Below, piece after piece: positions 1-11,290 of a stretch of 64,000 nucleotides of DNA. A program made the translations under genes and the position numbers. Source of the stretch: Flaveria trinervia (Eukaryota > Streptophyta > Magnoliopsida > Asterales > Asteraceae); the NCBI GenBank assembly GCA_025506515.1, contig CM046452.1, forward strand, positions 43,037,591 to 43,101,590, in the 5' to 3' direction. The notes below the pieces were generated by a model. It saw nothing but the letters and a program-made list of their open reading frames with translations, did no database searches and was not told the DNA's origin. Within the stretch, counting starts at the first letter, position 1. Each line of letters opens with the position of its first letter.

Positions 1-531
1 CCAACATTGTTGTCAATGAGCACAGTCCTTGTGTTAGGGGAAATGGCCCTGATTACATTTTTGACTTAGAATTGATTCCCAACTATTCTAATCCATCTTG
101 TGAGAATGTTTCAGCTAGAGAAGGTCCTCAAAATGATCATGATCAACTATTTGAGTTGCCCAAACCCTGTTCAAATTCAATAAGAGTGACTGAAGATCCA
201 GCTCCAACTATCTTAAGATCAAGTAGCATGACTCTTTCAAGAGATAGTGAAGCTTCAACCAGTGTTCCTTCAAGTGACACTAAACAACACCTGATTGATA
301 GAAGTAGTATTCTAAAGGAACAATCAACTGTTAAATGCTGCTTCTCAACCAATCATGGATGATGATGATTCTCTTTCATTCAAGTAGTCCTTATTGAATG
401 ATATTGAAACAATAGCTGACCCAAGTGTTCATGCTCCTGAGCAAAATATGTCCGACTTGGATTTATCTTTGCAACTAGAAGTGATTCCTAGACTAAGGAT
501 TCACAACACTCATCCAGCTGAGAACATCATA
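1..531 (+). mobile_element. Element F: copia pol fragment (INT-RT connector)
   Basis: The translation in frame 3 opens with NIVVNEHSPCV and GPDYIFDLELI, which matches the stretch between integrase and reverse transcriptase in the D element at the right edge (VTFNEHTC..., GPDWLFDLDLV). It continues through a Ser/Thr-rich linker to LQLEVIPRLRIHNTHP, the segment just before RT. The frame is broken near 362 and there is a TAG near 388, so it is a pseudogene. The upstream part lies outside the window. It stops abruptly at 531, where a gypsy-type LTR begins with TGTAACACC. F is the outermost and so presumably oldest visible insertion. Confidence 0.8.
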
Positions 532-685
532 TGTAACACCTAGATATTTTTAAAAGTTAAGAAAGAAAGAATAAAAGTGAAGAAAAGAAAGAAAAGCTAT
601 AAAACCCAAGTTGAGGGGTAAAAAGTGTCTAAAAGGACAAAACTTTGAAAAGTTGGTGAATAAAGGTGATGGCCGCCCATCACAC
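532..685 (+). mobile_element. Element G: left part of a gypsy-type LTR
   Basis: It starts TGTAACACC, a start typical of plant Ty3/gypsy LTRs, followed by A/T-rich sequence with AAAGAAAG runs. It is cut at 685 by element A and resumes at 38081. Joining the two sides, ignoring the duplicated CACAC, gives a continuous stretch running into CACACCCTTCACACACAC and AGAGAGAGAAAG, the usual layout around the transcription start of such LTRs. No gypsy coding sequence is visible, so it is either a solo LTR or one end of an element that leaves the window. Confidence 0.65.
681..685. repeat. Left target-site duplication of element A (CACAC)
   Basis: CACAC immediately before the LTR start TGTTGATACATG is matched exactly by CACAC at 38081-38085, directly after the other LTR. 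This 5-bp duplication shows that 686-38080 is one insertion later split by two others. Confidence 0.9.
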
Positions 686-954
686 TGTTGATACATGTGT
701 CCTAGTTTATGTCCTTAATTGTAAAAGTCTTTCATGTCTTACATATGTGTAATGTGATAATGTAATGAAGTAGGATATATGCTTTGATGTTTTTTCTTTG
801 ATTCTTATGTATGAACTTTTTATATAGGTTTGAGGTCTTTGTATACAATTATTAGTCAATAATGATTAAGTAATGTGTTCAATCTAGTCAGGTGATATTC
901 ATGCTAATGGACCATACTTATGGACCATACGCATGAATATATCATGCTTATAGA

Positions 955-1097
955 CCGGTCGCACAACTGAACCAGGAGACTGGATCAGTCGTATGATTGA
1001 GACATAAGATTGACTCAGTCGCATGACTGAACCTTCAATCGCATGAGTCAGTCGCACGACTGAACCATGCTAATGGTTCAGTCGTACGAATGAAAAC
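955..1097 (+). promoter_or_regulatory. Palindromic word array in A 5' LTR
   Basis: About six variants of CAGTCGCACGACTGAA or its half-sites (CAGTCGTATGATTGA, CAGTCGCATGACTGA, CAGTCGTACGAATGA) lie directly upstream of the TATA box. Each is a short inverted repeat of CAGTCG/CGACTG with a two- or three-base centre. The array sits where cis-regulatory palindromes have been described in maize Sirevirus LTRs. Confidence 0.75.
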
Positions 1098-1105
1098 TAC
1101 TAACC

Positions 1106-1113
1106 TATAAATA
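1106..1113 (+). promoter_or_regulatory. TATA box of A 5' LTR
   Basis: TATAAATA in the context CCTATAAATACC, eight bases after the palindrome array. It is conserved in the 3' LTR at 37808-37815. Transcription would start about 30 bases downstream. Confidence 0.75.
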
Positions 1114-1380
1114 CCACTTAATTCGTGGAAAAACAACACTTTGAGAGATACTTTGAATATACATAAACCCTAGCTGTCCAGAGTGTCCAAAACAGCTAAT
1201 CCAACTTCATAGTTCGATCTTGATCGATTCCTACTCATTCTTAACGTCTAGTTCATTGTTATATCTATCGGGTTATCGTTCTCACTGATTGGATCGCCAA
1301 TTAAATAGGATTCCGCACTATTTGATCTGGTATAACACAGAATCTGTAGTACTCCGTATGTACACGGTCCTCCTAGCAAG

Positions 1381-1392
1381 TGGTATTAGAGC
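1381..1392 (+). promoter_or_regulatory. Primer-binding site of element A
   Basis: TGGTATTAGAGC two bases after the LTR end differs by one base from TGGTATCAGAGC, the standard plant copia site complementary to initiator tRNA-Met. Confidence 0.85.
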
Positions 1393-1864
1393 TTTGGCTC
1401 ATGATTTTGCGTTTGATTCGATTAGTTTTGGTGTAAAAAACCTACGTTTTAATCAAAAGAGTCACCACTTTGCTTCAAAAGTTGTTTTCGACGTTTGCAG
1501 GCATTAAAGTTTCAATATTCATTATATACGACAGATTAGGGTTCCTGGGAAAATCGTATTTTGTGTCAAAGTGTCAAAATCTTTGGTTTTACAAAAACAT
1601 CAGCCTTCAGTCGCATGTTTGGTACATTCGTACGATTGAAATCAATCGTATACTCCATCCACACGACTGAACTCAGTCGTATCCCTCATTCGCATGACGA
1701 AAGAACTCCCGTCGTTTGATTCCAATCATCTTGTTCATATGCACGACCGAATCCAATTGCATGATTGAATTCATTCGTATCCTTCATTTGCACGAGTGAT
1801 CCATACTCATAGCCCAATCGCACAAGTAAAACTTACCTGTTCTAAAAGTACCAAATTTAAAGCA
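1393..1864 (+). promoter_or_regulatory. A leader with a second palindrome array
   Basis: This untranslated leader runs from the PBS to the gag start. From about 1607 to 1830 it carries another dense set of family words (CAGTCGCATG, TTCGTACGATTGAAATC, CGACTGAACTCAGTCG, TCGCACAAG), although it lies downstream of the promoter. It ends AAAGTACCAAAT shortly before the ATG. A similar arrangement precedes the extra ORF of this element. Confidence 0.6.
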
Positions 1865-4644
1865 ATGGAAGACCAAGTTGCTATATTTACCGGAGGAAAG
1901 GACTCCCACATCCAGAATCTTCTACTTCTGGAGAATGAGATTGGAAATCATAATAAACCACAAAGCTGTTAACGTTAGAAGAATATCCACAGTGAAAACA
2001 ACGATTTCAGATCTATTTCAATGGAGTTGACTCAAATCTCTAGACATCTATTGAGACTAGTTATATGGTACCAGTCAGTGCTAATGGAGTCAAGTTGACT
2101 TTGGGAGGAATGAGTGAAGCTCAGAAGATTCTGTTTAATGCTAAAAAGAAAGTTTATGCCTTGTTGACTTAGTCGATACCTAAGGACATTTTTCATCAAT
2201 TTTCTGAGAACAAGTAGGCTAAAAAGTTAAGGGAGGCATTAGAGAAGAGATATGATGGAAACGCAACTCTCAAAGCATTGAAGGCTAAAGCTCTCAAAAA
2301 GGAATTTGATAATTTCTCTTCGATAGGGAATGAGAGCTTCGATGATATTATTGACAGATTCTATCATCTGATGAGTGAGTTGCACACTCATGGTGTGACA
2401 ACATCTATGGAAGATAAAGTATCAAGCTTTGCTGATGGTTTGCCTAATAAATGGGATTCATTAGTGTCTAATTTGAGACAAAACGACATTCTTATGACGT
2501 TAGACTAAATGCTTTCATATTGAAGTTAAGGGAGGAAGAACTGCAAATGAAATACAAGTCGAAGAAAGGATCCTATGTTCAGAATCCTTCACTTTACAAC
2601 TCAGTTCCGACTCCACCTGTTTCAGGAGCACCATTACAAAGAACATTCGTGTCTAGTTTCTCTGCTCCTTCCCAAACCACTACATCAGGAACCAAAACAT
2701 CAGGGTCATCTGGTTCCTAAACATAGTTCCTGAGGCAAATACTACAAAGTTAAAAACTGAGAATCTTGGTAATGTCAAAGTGGAAGTGGCTAAGGAGCAT
2801 ATGGATCTTCTAGCGGCTGTTGTACAATCTTATGATGGTCTAGTTGCCGGTAAGATTGGAAATTTTCATCTTGCAGATGAGGATTACAAGCAAGTTGATG
2901 AAAATGAGCGAGAAATAATGGTCATAATGTGGCCTTGGCGAGTGCAGTCAGAAGAGCAAAGAAGTTTTTCAAAAAGACGGGGCAAAATCTAGTTGCGACT
3001 AAAAAACAACTTTTGGTTTTGACAAACCAAGTTTTCAAACAACTGTGTTCAAAAGGGCACTTTAAACATGATGTGTAAAGCCCAAGAAAACCAGAAATGG
3101 AAACCCATTTCTCACATTCAACTCAAGACAAAGAATAGACATGACTAACTCCTCAAGTAGAGACAATGGCTCTGACTGCTGGTAATGAAGGGCAAGACTG
3201 ATCTTCCACTTTGTTTCTCCAGGTAAATCTAATATTATTTTTGTTGATGCACTGGATGGAGGTGAGGATCTGTGTGAGGTGAGAATCAGTATAAGGGATG
3301 TAGTCAGATAAAAGAAGCTGTGAATGTTGAATCACTTGGTTAAGGAAGAGCTCAGAGCAACAAACTCAGAATATCCAGTCACAAGAGTCTGATATAGCTT
3401 TGATTGCTGATTGTCTGATTCCACCAGGTAAGTTCTAAAGACCAATATTTTAAAAACATGCTTGTAATGAATGTGACAAATTAGAGAAAGCATTGATCTA
3501 AAATTTGAAAGGTTATTAGAACACAATTAATTTAGTAAGATTTAACTCTGACTGAGGCTAATCGTAAATTAAACAAAATGAGAGTAGTTTCAAAGAAAAA
3601 AATAGAACTTTGGGAAAACAACTAAGGGAAACCGAGGTTATTGCATTAAATCAAGCAAATGACATAAAGTTTTATCAAAATTCTTTGAAAGAAACGAACG
3701 ATAAAGCAGTTTTAGAAGTCGAAGTTGAATCGTTAAAACAAAAACTGCATAGTTTGGCTAGTTCTTCTCATATAGTTCAAAACTTAGTGAAAGAACAAAA
3801 TAATGGGAAGGTCTGGGTTATAAAGTAGTTCCTCCACCACATGCAATCCTTTTGAATTCTAAATGTAGACCAATCAATAATAACCCTGTAAAGGATCATG
3901 TGGTGTCCACTCCTCTGGTTAGTGATCCTGATTCCATGGGCAAACCTGTGAAATATATCACTAAACAGAAGAAATCTACTTTGAAATCAATAGAAAAGAT
4001 GCCTGTCGAGAATTTGGATGATAAAATTGAAAAGGTTAATGTAAGGTCAGGTTCACAATATCTACTTCTGAACCTAAAATGACTAATCCAGTTAACCAAA
4101 AACATGTTATTCATCAAAGTCCAAATAAACTAAAAGTTAAAGATGTTCAAAATGTAAAACAATCAATTTTGTTCAAGAAGCTGAAACATCTAAAAGAGAA
4201 ATGACAAAACCCAACTGGACATTTCACACCCTTACCAAACTCAACACCACATAAAAATTTTCCTCAATATGTAGAAGGGAGATCATGCTACAGTTGTGGA
4301 AAATGAGGACATATCTCTCCTAGTTGTCCTTATTATCAGACGCCCAAAACGAAAATTGAACTTTATGATGCAAAACCAAGTTTTTCTAAAAGTAGATCTA
4401 ATACTCCACCTAAGAGTATTAGTGAACCTAAAGTTCAAATCATAAGCCAGTTGTCTCTTTACCATAATAGGCCTTACACAAAACTGGTTTATGGAAAGAA
4501 AAATCAAGTAATGTGTCTGATAGTGAGGACAAGAAGAAGAAAGGTATGCCCTCATCTTCTAAAGGATAATGGGTTGAGTTCATGATGTGTGATTCCTCTG
4601 GGTCACCCAAGCCAGTTAAGGCTTGGGTCCCAAATTTGAACTGA
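1865..4644 (+). pseudogene. gag: Element A gag (decayed)
   Basis: ATG at 1865 opens MEDQVAIFTGGK. The UBN2-type copia capsid region is readable at about 2080-2510 (AKKLREALEKRYDG, FDDIIDRFYHLMSELHTHG, FADGLPNKWDSLVSNL) with two TAG stops inside. A Ser/Thr/Pro-rich tail follows (to 2720), then long Lys/Glu coiled-coil stretches (3610-4080). A zinc knuckle at about 4285-4335 reads C-Y-S-C-G-K-stop-G-H-I-S-P-S-C, with the C-X2-C-X4-H-X4-C spacing kept but a TGA inside. The protein ends KAWVPNLN followed by TGA, the same terminal motif as in the other families here. It would pack RNA in virus-like particles. This copy is broken in many places. Confidence 0.82.
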
Positions 4645-5876
4645 TGAATTTCTTGATGTGCAGGGTATCCGCTCTTCACACGATGTATATATCCTACAAT
4701 CCACAACACCTACTTCACACACATCGTCTCTCCTTTTTAACGTCAAACAAATTAAAAGGGGACATGTATAATTTGTTGGGAACAAGGGAGGTTACATCAC
4801 TGCTCAAGGCGAAGTGGAAACGAGAAAGTGAAGTTTGACAAGATCAACTACGTTCAACAACTACAAAACAACTTGCTTTCAGTCTCCCAGATCTATGATA
4901 GAGGATTCAAAGTTATGTTTGACAACAAGAAGTGCTACATGTTAAAGAAGGATTATGTTATCCAGGAGGACAAAGTTCTAATGTCAGCTTCAAGATAGAG
5001 TGATCTTTATGTTTGGATCTATCAAAAGCCTCCATAACTAAGACCATTATGCAATGCTTCTTGTCAAAAGCCATAGAGAGGGACTCAGTCTCTTGGCATA
5101 GGAGAATGGGACACATTGATCCTAGGAAGATGAATCATCTGGTACAAAATGATTTAGTGAATGGAGTAACTGTCAAGAATTTCTAACTTCTAGATTTTTG
5201 TGTAGCATGTAAGAAAGGAAAATAGACCAAGAAGTCTCACAAGGTTAAGAAAGTTAATTCTATCGATATTCCTCTCGAGCTTCTGCACATGGATTTGTTT
5301 GGCCCGGTAAGCACAAAGAGTATTGCTAGAGATCTATACTGCCTTGTAGTAACTGATGATTACTCAAGATTTTCTTGGGTAATGTTTCTGAAATCCAAAT
5401 CAAACACTTTTGAATCATTCAAACATCTAGTAACTACTTTAGAATCACTCTACAAGCTAAAAGTAATGCAGATAAGTTCAGACAACGAAACAGAGTTTAA
5501 AAATCAGTGGATGGAGGCATTCTGTAGAGAGAAAGGAATTGTACATCAATTTACGTCTACCTACACTCCACAGATTAATGGAGTTGCTGAAAGAAAGAAT
5601 CATAGCTTGATAGAGATAGCAAGAGTGATGTTAGCCGACTCTAAAATGCCTATTTAGTTTTGGAACGAGGCAGTGGCGAATGCATGCTACACTCTCAATC
5701 GAGTCCTGGTGGTCAAACGTTATGGTAAAACATGTTATGAACTGCTCCAACGACATAAACCCAACTTGGAGTATCTAGAACCATTTAGTGCACCATGCAT
5801 GTTGTTAAAGAAAACTCAGACTGGGAAGTTTAGTGAGAAGGCAGAAGAAGGTATCTTTCTCGGATACAATATATGA
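4645..5876 (+). pseudogene. pol: Element A protease remnant and integrase
   Basis: The aspartic protease motif that should lie near 4690 is unreadable (the catalytic Asp position appears as Gln), but its C-terminal half is clear (GNKGGYITAQGEV, NNLLSVSQIYDRGF). The integrase zinc-binding region starts near 5085 (WHRRMGHIDPRKMNHL, CVACKKGK). The core begins HMDLFGP at 5287. The catalytic Asp of SSDNETEFKN carries Gly-to-Glu next to it, and the catalytic Glu lies in NGVAERKN near 5585. A TAG interrupts at 5655. The frame runs to FLGYNI at 5876, where element C is inserted. Confidence 0.85.
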
Positions 5877-6124
5877 CTAGGTAGTGAGATTGAGATTCTC
5901 ACTCATGATCAAATGTAATGATTGAGTTAGTGATTGAATGGCGTAATCATACAATCAAGAAACATTCAATGCAGAGGAAATACTTAAAATGATTTGTATG
6001 TATTAATAAAGGTGATGATTACAATGAATGCTAGGGTTTAGCAAGAACAGTAATAATGCACCTAGGGAATACAAAATATTCAAATTGTCTATGTTGTGTC
6101 ACCTCATGTACGAGGTTGTCTATT

Positions 6125-6134
6125 CTATTTATAG
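6125..6134 (-). promoter_or_regulatory. TATA box of C 3' LTR
   Basis: CTATAAATAG on the minus strand, downstream of the palindrome array; the same sequence is at 19933-19942 in the 5' LTR. Confidence 0.65.
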
Positions 6135-6204
6135 GCAGACAAGTTGCCTTTACAAAATGACTAAACTACCCCGGACCTATACATCAGAACTAGTCTAAGT
6201 CTTC

Positions 6205-6525
6205 ATTCGCATTTCTTCTTGTTCATCGCATTGGCAAATGCGGATGAGTTGACTTGATCAGCATTTCTTTACTTGATCTTCTGCATTACTATGTTGCTCA
6301 TCCACATGGTTAATGCGGATGAACAAATACTTCTGCGCATATGTCTGGTCATCCGCATTGGCAAATGCGGATGAACAAAATCTTTTCCGTATCTCTTCTA
6401 AGCTATCCGCATTTGTTAATGCGGAAGAACAAACACTTGTCAGCATTTGTTTTATGACTTTTGCATTAACAAATGCGGTTAGCCACACTTGGTTCTTCTT
6501 TCGGCAGGATCTTCATCCGCATTAA
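6205..6525 (-). promoter_or_regulatory. Palindromic word array in C 3' LTR
   Basis: Repeated inverted pairs built from ATCCGCATT and AATGCGGAT with short centres such as GGC or TGTT (for example 6350-6377 and 6405-6432). Copies vary by one or two bases. The same words recur in the 5' LTR (20020-20260) and upstream of the extra ORF (10775-11290). Confidence 0.75.
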
Positions 6526-6613
6526 TTCTTGGACTTGTGGGAACCTCAACATAACAACCATCAAATCACCAATTAAATTGGCATGTATGATCCTTTCAGG
6601 GTCCAACAATACA

Positions 6614-6890
6614 CCCTAAAGATCATACAGCCTATGTTCTTCAATGATTGGGTGTGTGATTGAGGTTTGAGGATTATGCTGGGTCTTGTGGAGGCATAAA
6701 AGGTGCTGCTTGAGTTGGATCCAAAATAGCCTTTATCATGTTGACAAAGTCTGTTGTTTCTGACATCCTTCCCCTGCTCAGCACATGGATCTTCATCTTG
6801 CTCATATTGTATATGGCTTCTAGTGGCAAATCTTCAAGGAAATAGGTTCCCAAATAGAAACTGTAGACAACCCAACTCTATGAATTAATA
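6614..6890 (-). other. C region between extra ORF and 3' LTR
   Basis: No convincing coding sequence. The bases adjoining the LTR (minus GATCTTTAGGG) are a poor polypurine tract and probably represent its eroded remnant. Confidence 0.4.
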
Positions 6891-9800
6891 AGCTTCCATC
6901 CACATCAACCTCCAACTTAACAAATTCCCAAGCTACAAAGGGGTATTTTTCTTCTTTCTTTTATCTCTCTTGGCAATGTACGATCATATGCCATTTTCAG
7001 CAGTTTGATGCACGTTAGGAAGAAGTGCATATCTTGTTCTCCTAGTTTGTTGTTGATTTCTCTAAAATGTCTGGTATATATGTAGTGGATGTAAGATTCA
7101 TCATGCAGTCTTACCTCATATCCATTGAATAATCTTATTTCAGCACCTTCCATTCCTCCCCATTTTCTTTCAACGACCAGCTCATAAGTTTTCTCATCAT
7201 AATACACATTTGAGATAGGTATGGAGGAATGGGTACTAGACACCAGTTTTCTCTTCAAAAGCTCTGTTGGTTTCACTTTTAGCTCTGGAAACACAACTTC
7301 CTCAGCTTGTTTTGTCTACTTCTTCTCAAGGGGATTGATGAAAGACCTATCCTTCCTCATGCAGAAGGCTTTCAATGATTTGAAGTTATCAGTTCGTTTG
7401 AACATTTTAAGTATGTCTTCATATTCATAACCCTGAACATAGCCTTATGGTTGATCAGTTCCAAATTGGCTAGTTCTTTCAAATCATGAATCTCCAGGGC
7501 GTTTACAAGAGCAGAGTACTCTATAAAGAAGTGGACTAGGCTTGAGATCCTTTTAACTATGAACATGTTCCAATCACTATCATACTTCCATGCAATGATT
7601 TTCTATCAATTTTGCCTTTGGGAGTAGATACACCTCTAATTATCTCTGTAGTGGTTAACCCTTCTTGAAGTTTTAGTTGGGAAGGTTCAGCAAACCACTC
7701 AGGGTATTTATGAAGCACAGGTGCCAAAAAGTCTTGATCTTTATTGGTGAGTTGCATGTCTTGAGCTGACTCTCTAGATCTTGGCTTTTTGTTGATTATT
7801 TCTTCTTCTATCTGCTTGAGCCAATCTTTCTTTTCATTAATCAGCCTGAGAGTGGCAGCCCTCAATGAATTTGTTTTCATATTCCCAAGCTTTCTTCTTG
7901 TAAAGCCTTGACTTCAAAGATAATCCTTCATTTCCTTATCAGACATGCTATAAGGATCCGGATATAGGGGTTGAGGAGTTGATGTTGATTTCTTTATGGC
8001 TGGCAGTTTGGGCACATGAGCCTTTCAAGAAAGAGTTCTCTCATACTTAGTCTCAAAGATGGGGTTCAGTAGTTTGTTGACTTTCTCTTCTTCTTGTAGT
8101 TTGTTAACCACTATGGGTTCAGTACCAGTCCTCTAGTCAACTATAAAATCCCAAAATTCATCATCAATGATGAATTCTTTAGATGTAAAGCTGTCTAAGG
8201 CATTGATCATATCTTTGAATTTAGCCTCTTCTGTATGCTTCCTGGCTGTTTCCTCTGAGTATACCACCATTTCCAACCCAGATTCATCTTGTTTTGCCTT
8301 GCTTTTTTTGGTGCTTGTTCTGAGAATCTCATTCTTTTACTAGGAGGAGAGTCATCACTACTCTCCTTTGAAGTGCTTTCAGATTTAGTTTCTTGCTCAT
8401 CTACTTGCTTGACTTCTGATTCAGCTTCCCTCTTGATTTCAATAAGCATCTCAAGTTCAACTACTCTCTTGTTCAGAATTTCATTTTATTTTTGCAAGTT
8501 AATGATGGTCTTATCTTGCTCTTCAATTAGTTCTTGTTCTTCCATGGCTATTGTTTGAATGGATAAAGTGTCCAGGTGACCACTTATCTCATCCCTTGCT
8601 TGTTGAAGAGCAACAGTTAAGTTGTTAATCTCCTTATCTTTCTCTTTCTTTTTAGCCTCATACTTTTCTTTTAACTCTTTCAACTCATTTCCTTTTCATC
8701 AAGTTCAAGAAGTTTATCTTGAATGATGCTTTCTCTTCTGTTCAGTACTCTTTCCATCTTTTCAATCTTTTGCATGAGCTCAGAAATCAACTCATCTTTT
8801 TCATCTGGTTTGTTGACATTAGATTTAGCAAAGCTCTCTGAAGGAGCAACCTCAGAAGTGGCTTTCTTCATAGGCATTTGGATAGCTTGATCCTCCTCAT
8901 CCAAAGATGATTTGGATTCTTTAGATGAGCTGGTGGAATCTCCAAACTTAGGTCGATCAGCACTAGTAGGGAATGGTTAAGGTGGTGATTTCGGAGAGTG
9001 ATGAGGTGGTGATTCGGGAGAGTGATGAGGTAGAGATATGATTAGTTGAGCTAGTGGTGATAGGATAGGTGATTTATGAATTGAAGTGGTTGGTGTTTTC
9101 TGGGGAGATGGTAATGGTGATGGTACAAAAGGAGATGCAATATCAAGATCATGAGGACCAGTGTGAAGATCACCCCCTAACTCCTCCTGGGGTGACACTA
9201 GCCTGGATCCTTCAACTCTTTTCTCAGCATGCTCAACAACAGCTTGCTGTTCTTGAACAGCTGGAGCTTCTTCCTGAATGGGCTCATCAACAGGAGCCTC
9301 CTGTTCTTCTACTTGTTCCTCAAGATTTATCTACTGAATCATCCAAGGTAATAGAGGAGAGTGTGCTCCACTGTAAAAATTTCTTGGATCTCTTTTCTTA
9401 ATGTACTTATAGGACTTGGAATCATAATGAGGAATATCTAAAGTTGGTCCTTCAAGTACTAGATCAGGAAATGCTTCATTAATAAGACATTGGAGAAATT
9501 GGGTACATTAAGAACATATGCCTTCTTCCTTCTTGTATGTTAGAGGTTAGACCATTGAATACATAAGCAGACATGTTGAAAGGTCTATTTGTGCATAAGG
9601 CACATATAGCAGAGGAGGTGATCACAGGGATATCATTCCAACCTGTCTTCCTCTTAGAGAAGCAATATTGAAAGAAGTGAATTAGAAACCTCCATTGCAA
9701 ATCTACCAACCCCTTTACAATTTTCTTTCCCTCATAGCCACCTTCATATCCAATCTCTGCAAAGAAAGTAGTGATTTCTTCATCTTCCAACTCAATAGGA

Positions 9801-10110
9801 GCATTAGCATCATCATCAAACTGTTGACACTGTCTCACAGTTTGTTCAGTGATGGTCAAAGAGAGATCATCAGTAATTCTTCCTACTAAAGTCCTTTCAC
9901 CCTCCATATCAATCACTTTTGCAGTACTCCAGAATGATCTGATATATCTTTCATAGATGATCGGTCTGACTGTAATAGCATGAGCTATTTTCGTAGTAGA
10001 TATGAATCTGATCATGTCTCTCAGTCCTTCAGCTTCAGGTACATCAGGGTCCAATAACCGCTGACATTATGGAGCTTTCTCCATGCAAGATTAGCCATTT
10101 TAATATGCAT
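6891..10110 (-). pseudogene. Element C extra (env-position) ORF
   Basis: A broken reading frame of roughly 1,050 codons. The N-terminal domain is clear at 9479-10054: ARMYxx-type elements are replaced by YERYIRSFWSTAKVID, LTITEQTVRQCQQFDDD, IGYEGGYEG, LQWRFLIHFFQYCFSKR, GWNDIPVITSSAICALC, NRPFNMSAYVFNGL and FLMYP. A likely start is the ATG of MANLAWRKLHN near 10110, now out of frame. Then come a Pro/Ser/His-rich linker (8977-9198), two coiled-coil stretches (8486-8904), a basic patch PSKRMRF...KKARQNK (about 8330-8370) and a C-terminal part ending near 6917. Related proteins in Asteraceae genomes are often auto-named longin-like. I see no signal peptide or membrane helix. Function unknown. 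Confidence 0.72.
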
Positions 10111-10774
10111 TTGAGACATATGATTTAGATTTGATGAGAAAGTATATGCACCATTCATTAGTTTGACTTTTAATGGTCAAAGATGAATGTTGGATGTTAC
10201 TGTTTCATTATAGTCACATCAAGTTGTGATTTGTGATGAACAACCATAGTTCTGTTTTTCATGTTTGAGTATATGCATTATTAACATTGTCAACCATTTA
10301 TTAGATTTTATTTCAGAATTTGTTCCACATTTTCAGTTTTCATTAGGCTCTATTTATATGATGAACACACTATGAGGTTTTTCATGATGAGTGATATTCC
10401 TCTTAGTTTGCATGTTCATTGATGTCGAAAATGTATAACTTTTCTTTGAATAAATTTGATTTGGGTGTTCTTCATTAACTTAGAGTTCTAATTTCAATCT
10501 TAGTTCAAAAGTCCGAAAGCAAGGTCATGAAATATTTTGGGAATTTTACCTTTCTTTCGATACTAATGTTGCTTAGAATCGAAGATGAGAACAAATTGAT
10601 GAAGAGACACTAAAATCTCTGGTTGTTGTTGATGATGATGATCAATGAATATGTACAGTGGTTTTTTGCTCGTCGCACTATGGAATCTCTCAAATTTGAA
10701 AAGTATTAAATGACCCTTTGAAGTTGCTCTAATTAGTCAATTAATGGCTTTTACAAGATTTTACAAGTTCTAGA
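10111..10774 (-). other. C leader between palindrome array and extra ORF
   Basis: A/T-rich sequence with no long frame. It lies where an untranslated leader for the extra ORF is expected. I do not see a strong TATA box; TTTAATAC and GTACATATTC are weak candidates on the minus strand near 10640-10720. Confidence 0.4.
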
Positions 10775-11290
10775 ACAAATGCGGTGAGATTTTAAATGAC
10801 ACTGTAGCAAATGCGGATGTGGAAATTTTAAGTATTTTGGTTATCCACATTGTTTACTGTTGCAAATGCAGAAGAGTTGAATTTATGATTTTAGGCATCT
10901 GCATTTGCACACTGTAGCAAATGTGGAAGTTTGAATACTTAAGTTTTCTTCTATCCGCATTTGTGCACTGTGGCAAATGCGGAAAACAAAGTTCATCAAC
11001 ATTTGTTCACTGTAGCAAATGCGATAGAACAAAATTACCACATTTACATGATCATCATTCATTATGACAGTAGAGATTAAGCACTTGTTTATTTCTGTTT
11101 GAAAGTATAAGAAACTTGAAGATACATATCCACAAATGCGGTTGTTGAGGAAATCAACAAATGCGGATGAGTAAAACAAATGCAGAAGTGTAACTTTTAT
11201 CCGTATTGATAAATGCGGTTGAATACTTGAAAAACATTTTATCCACATTGACAAATACGGTAGAACATTTTTATTCCGCATAGGTTTTAA
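10775..11290 (-). promoter_or_regulatory. Internal palindrome array of element C
   Basis: Many copies of AAATGCGGA and TCCGCATTT as hairpin-capable pairs, several with a conserved centre like GTTCACTGTAGC (about 10900-11030). They are the same words as in the C LTR but lie between RNaseH and the extra ORF. Degenerate copies (CCACATT, CCGTATTG) trail on to about 11440. Confidence 0.75.

Larger units (their letters stand above)
686..1378 (+). repeat. 5' LTR of element A
   Basis: It begins TGTTGATACATG and ends CTCCTAGCA, and pairs with 37367-38080. It carries a cluster of CAGTCGCACGACTGAA-like palindromes (955-1097), a TATAAATA box (1106-1113) and, two bases after its end, a primer-binding site. 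The copies differ by scattered substitutions and small indels, so the insertion is not recent. Confidence 0.92.
5882..6613 (-). repeat. 3' LTR of element C
   Basis: It pairs with 19688-20346. On the minus strand it begins TGTATTGTTGGACCC and ends CTCAATCTCACTA. The last two bases are TA rather than the usual CA, so the exact inner end is uncertain by a few bases. It contains a palindrome array (about 6205-6525) and a TATA box (6125-6134, minus). Confidence 0.85.
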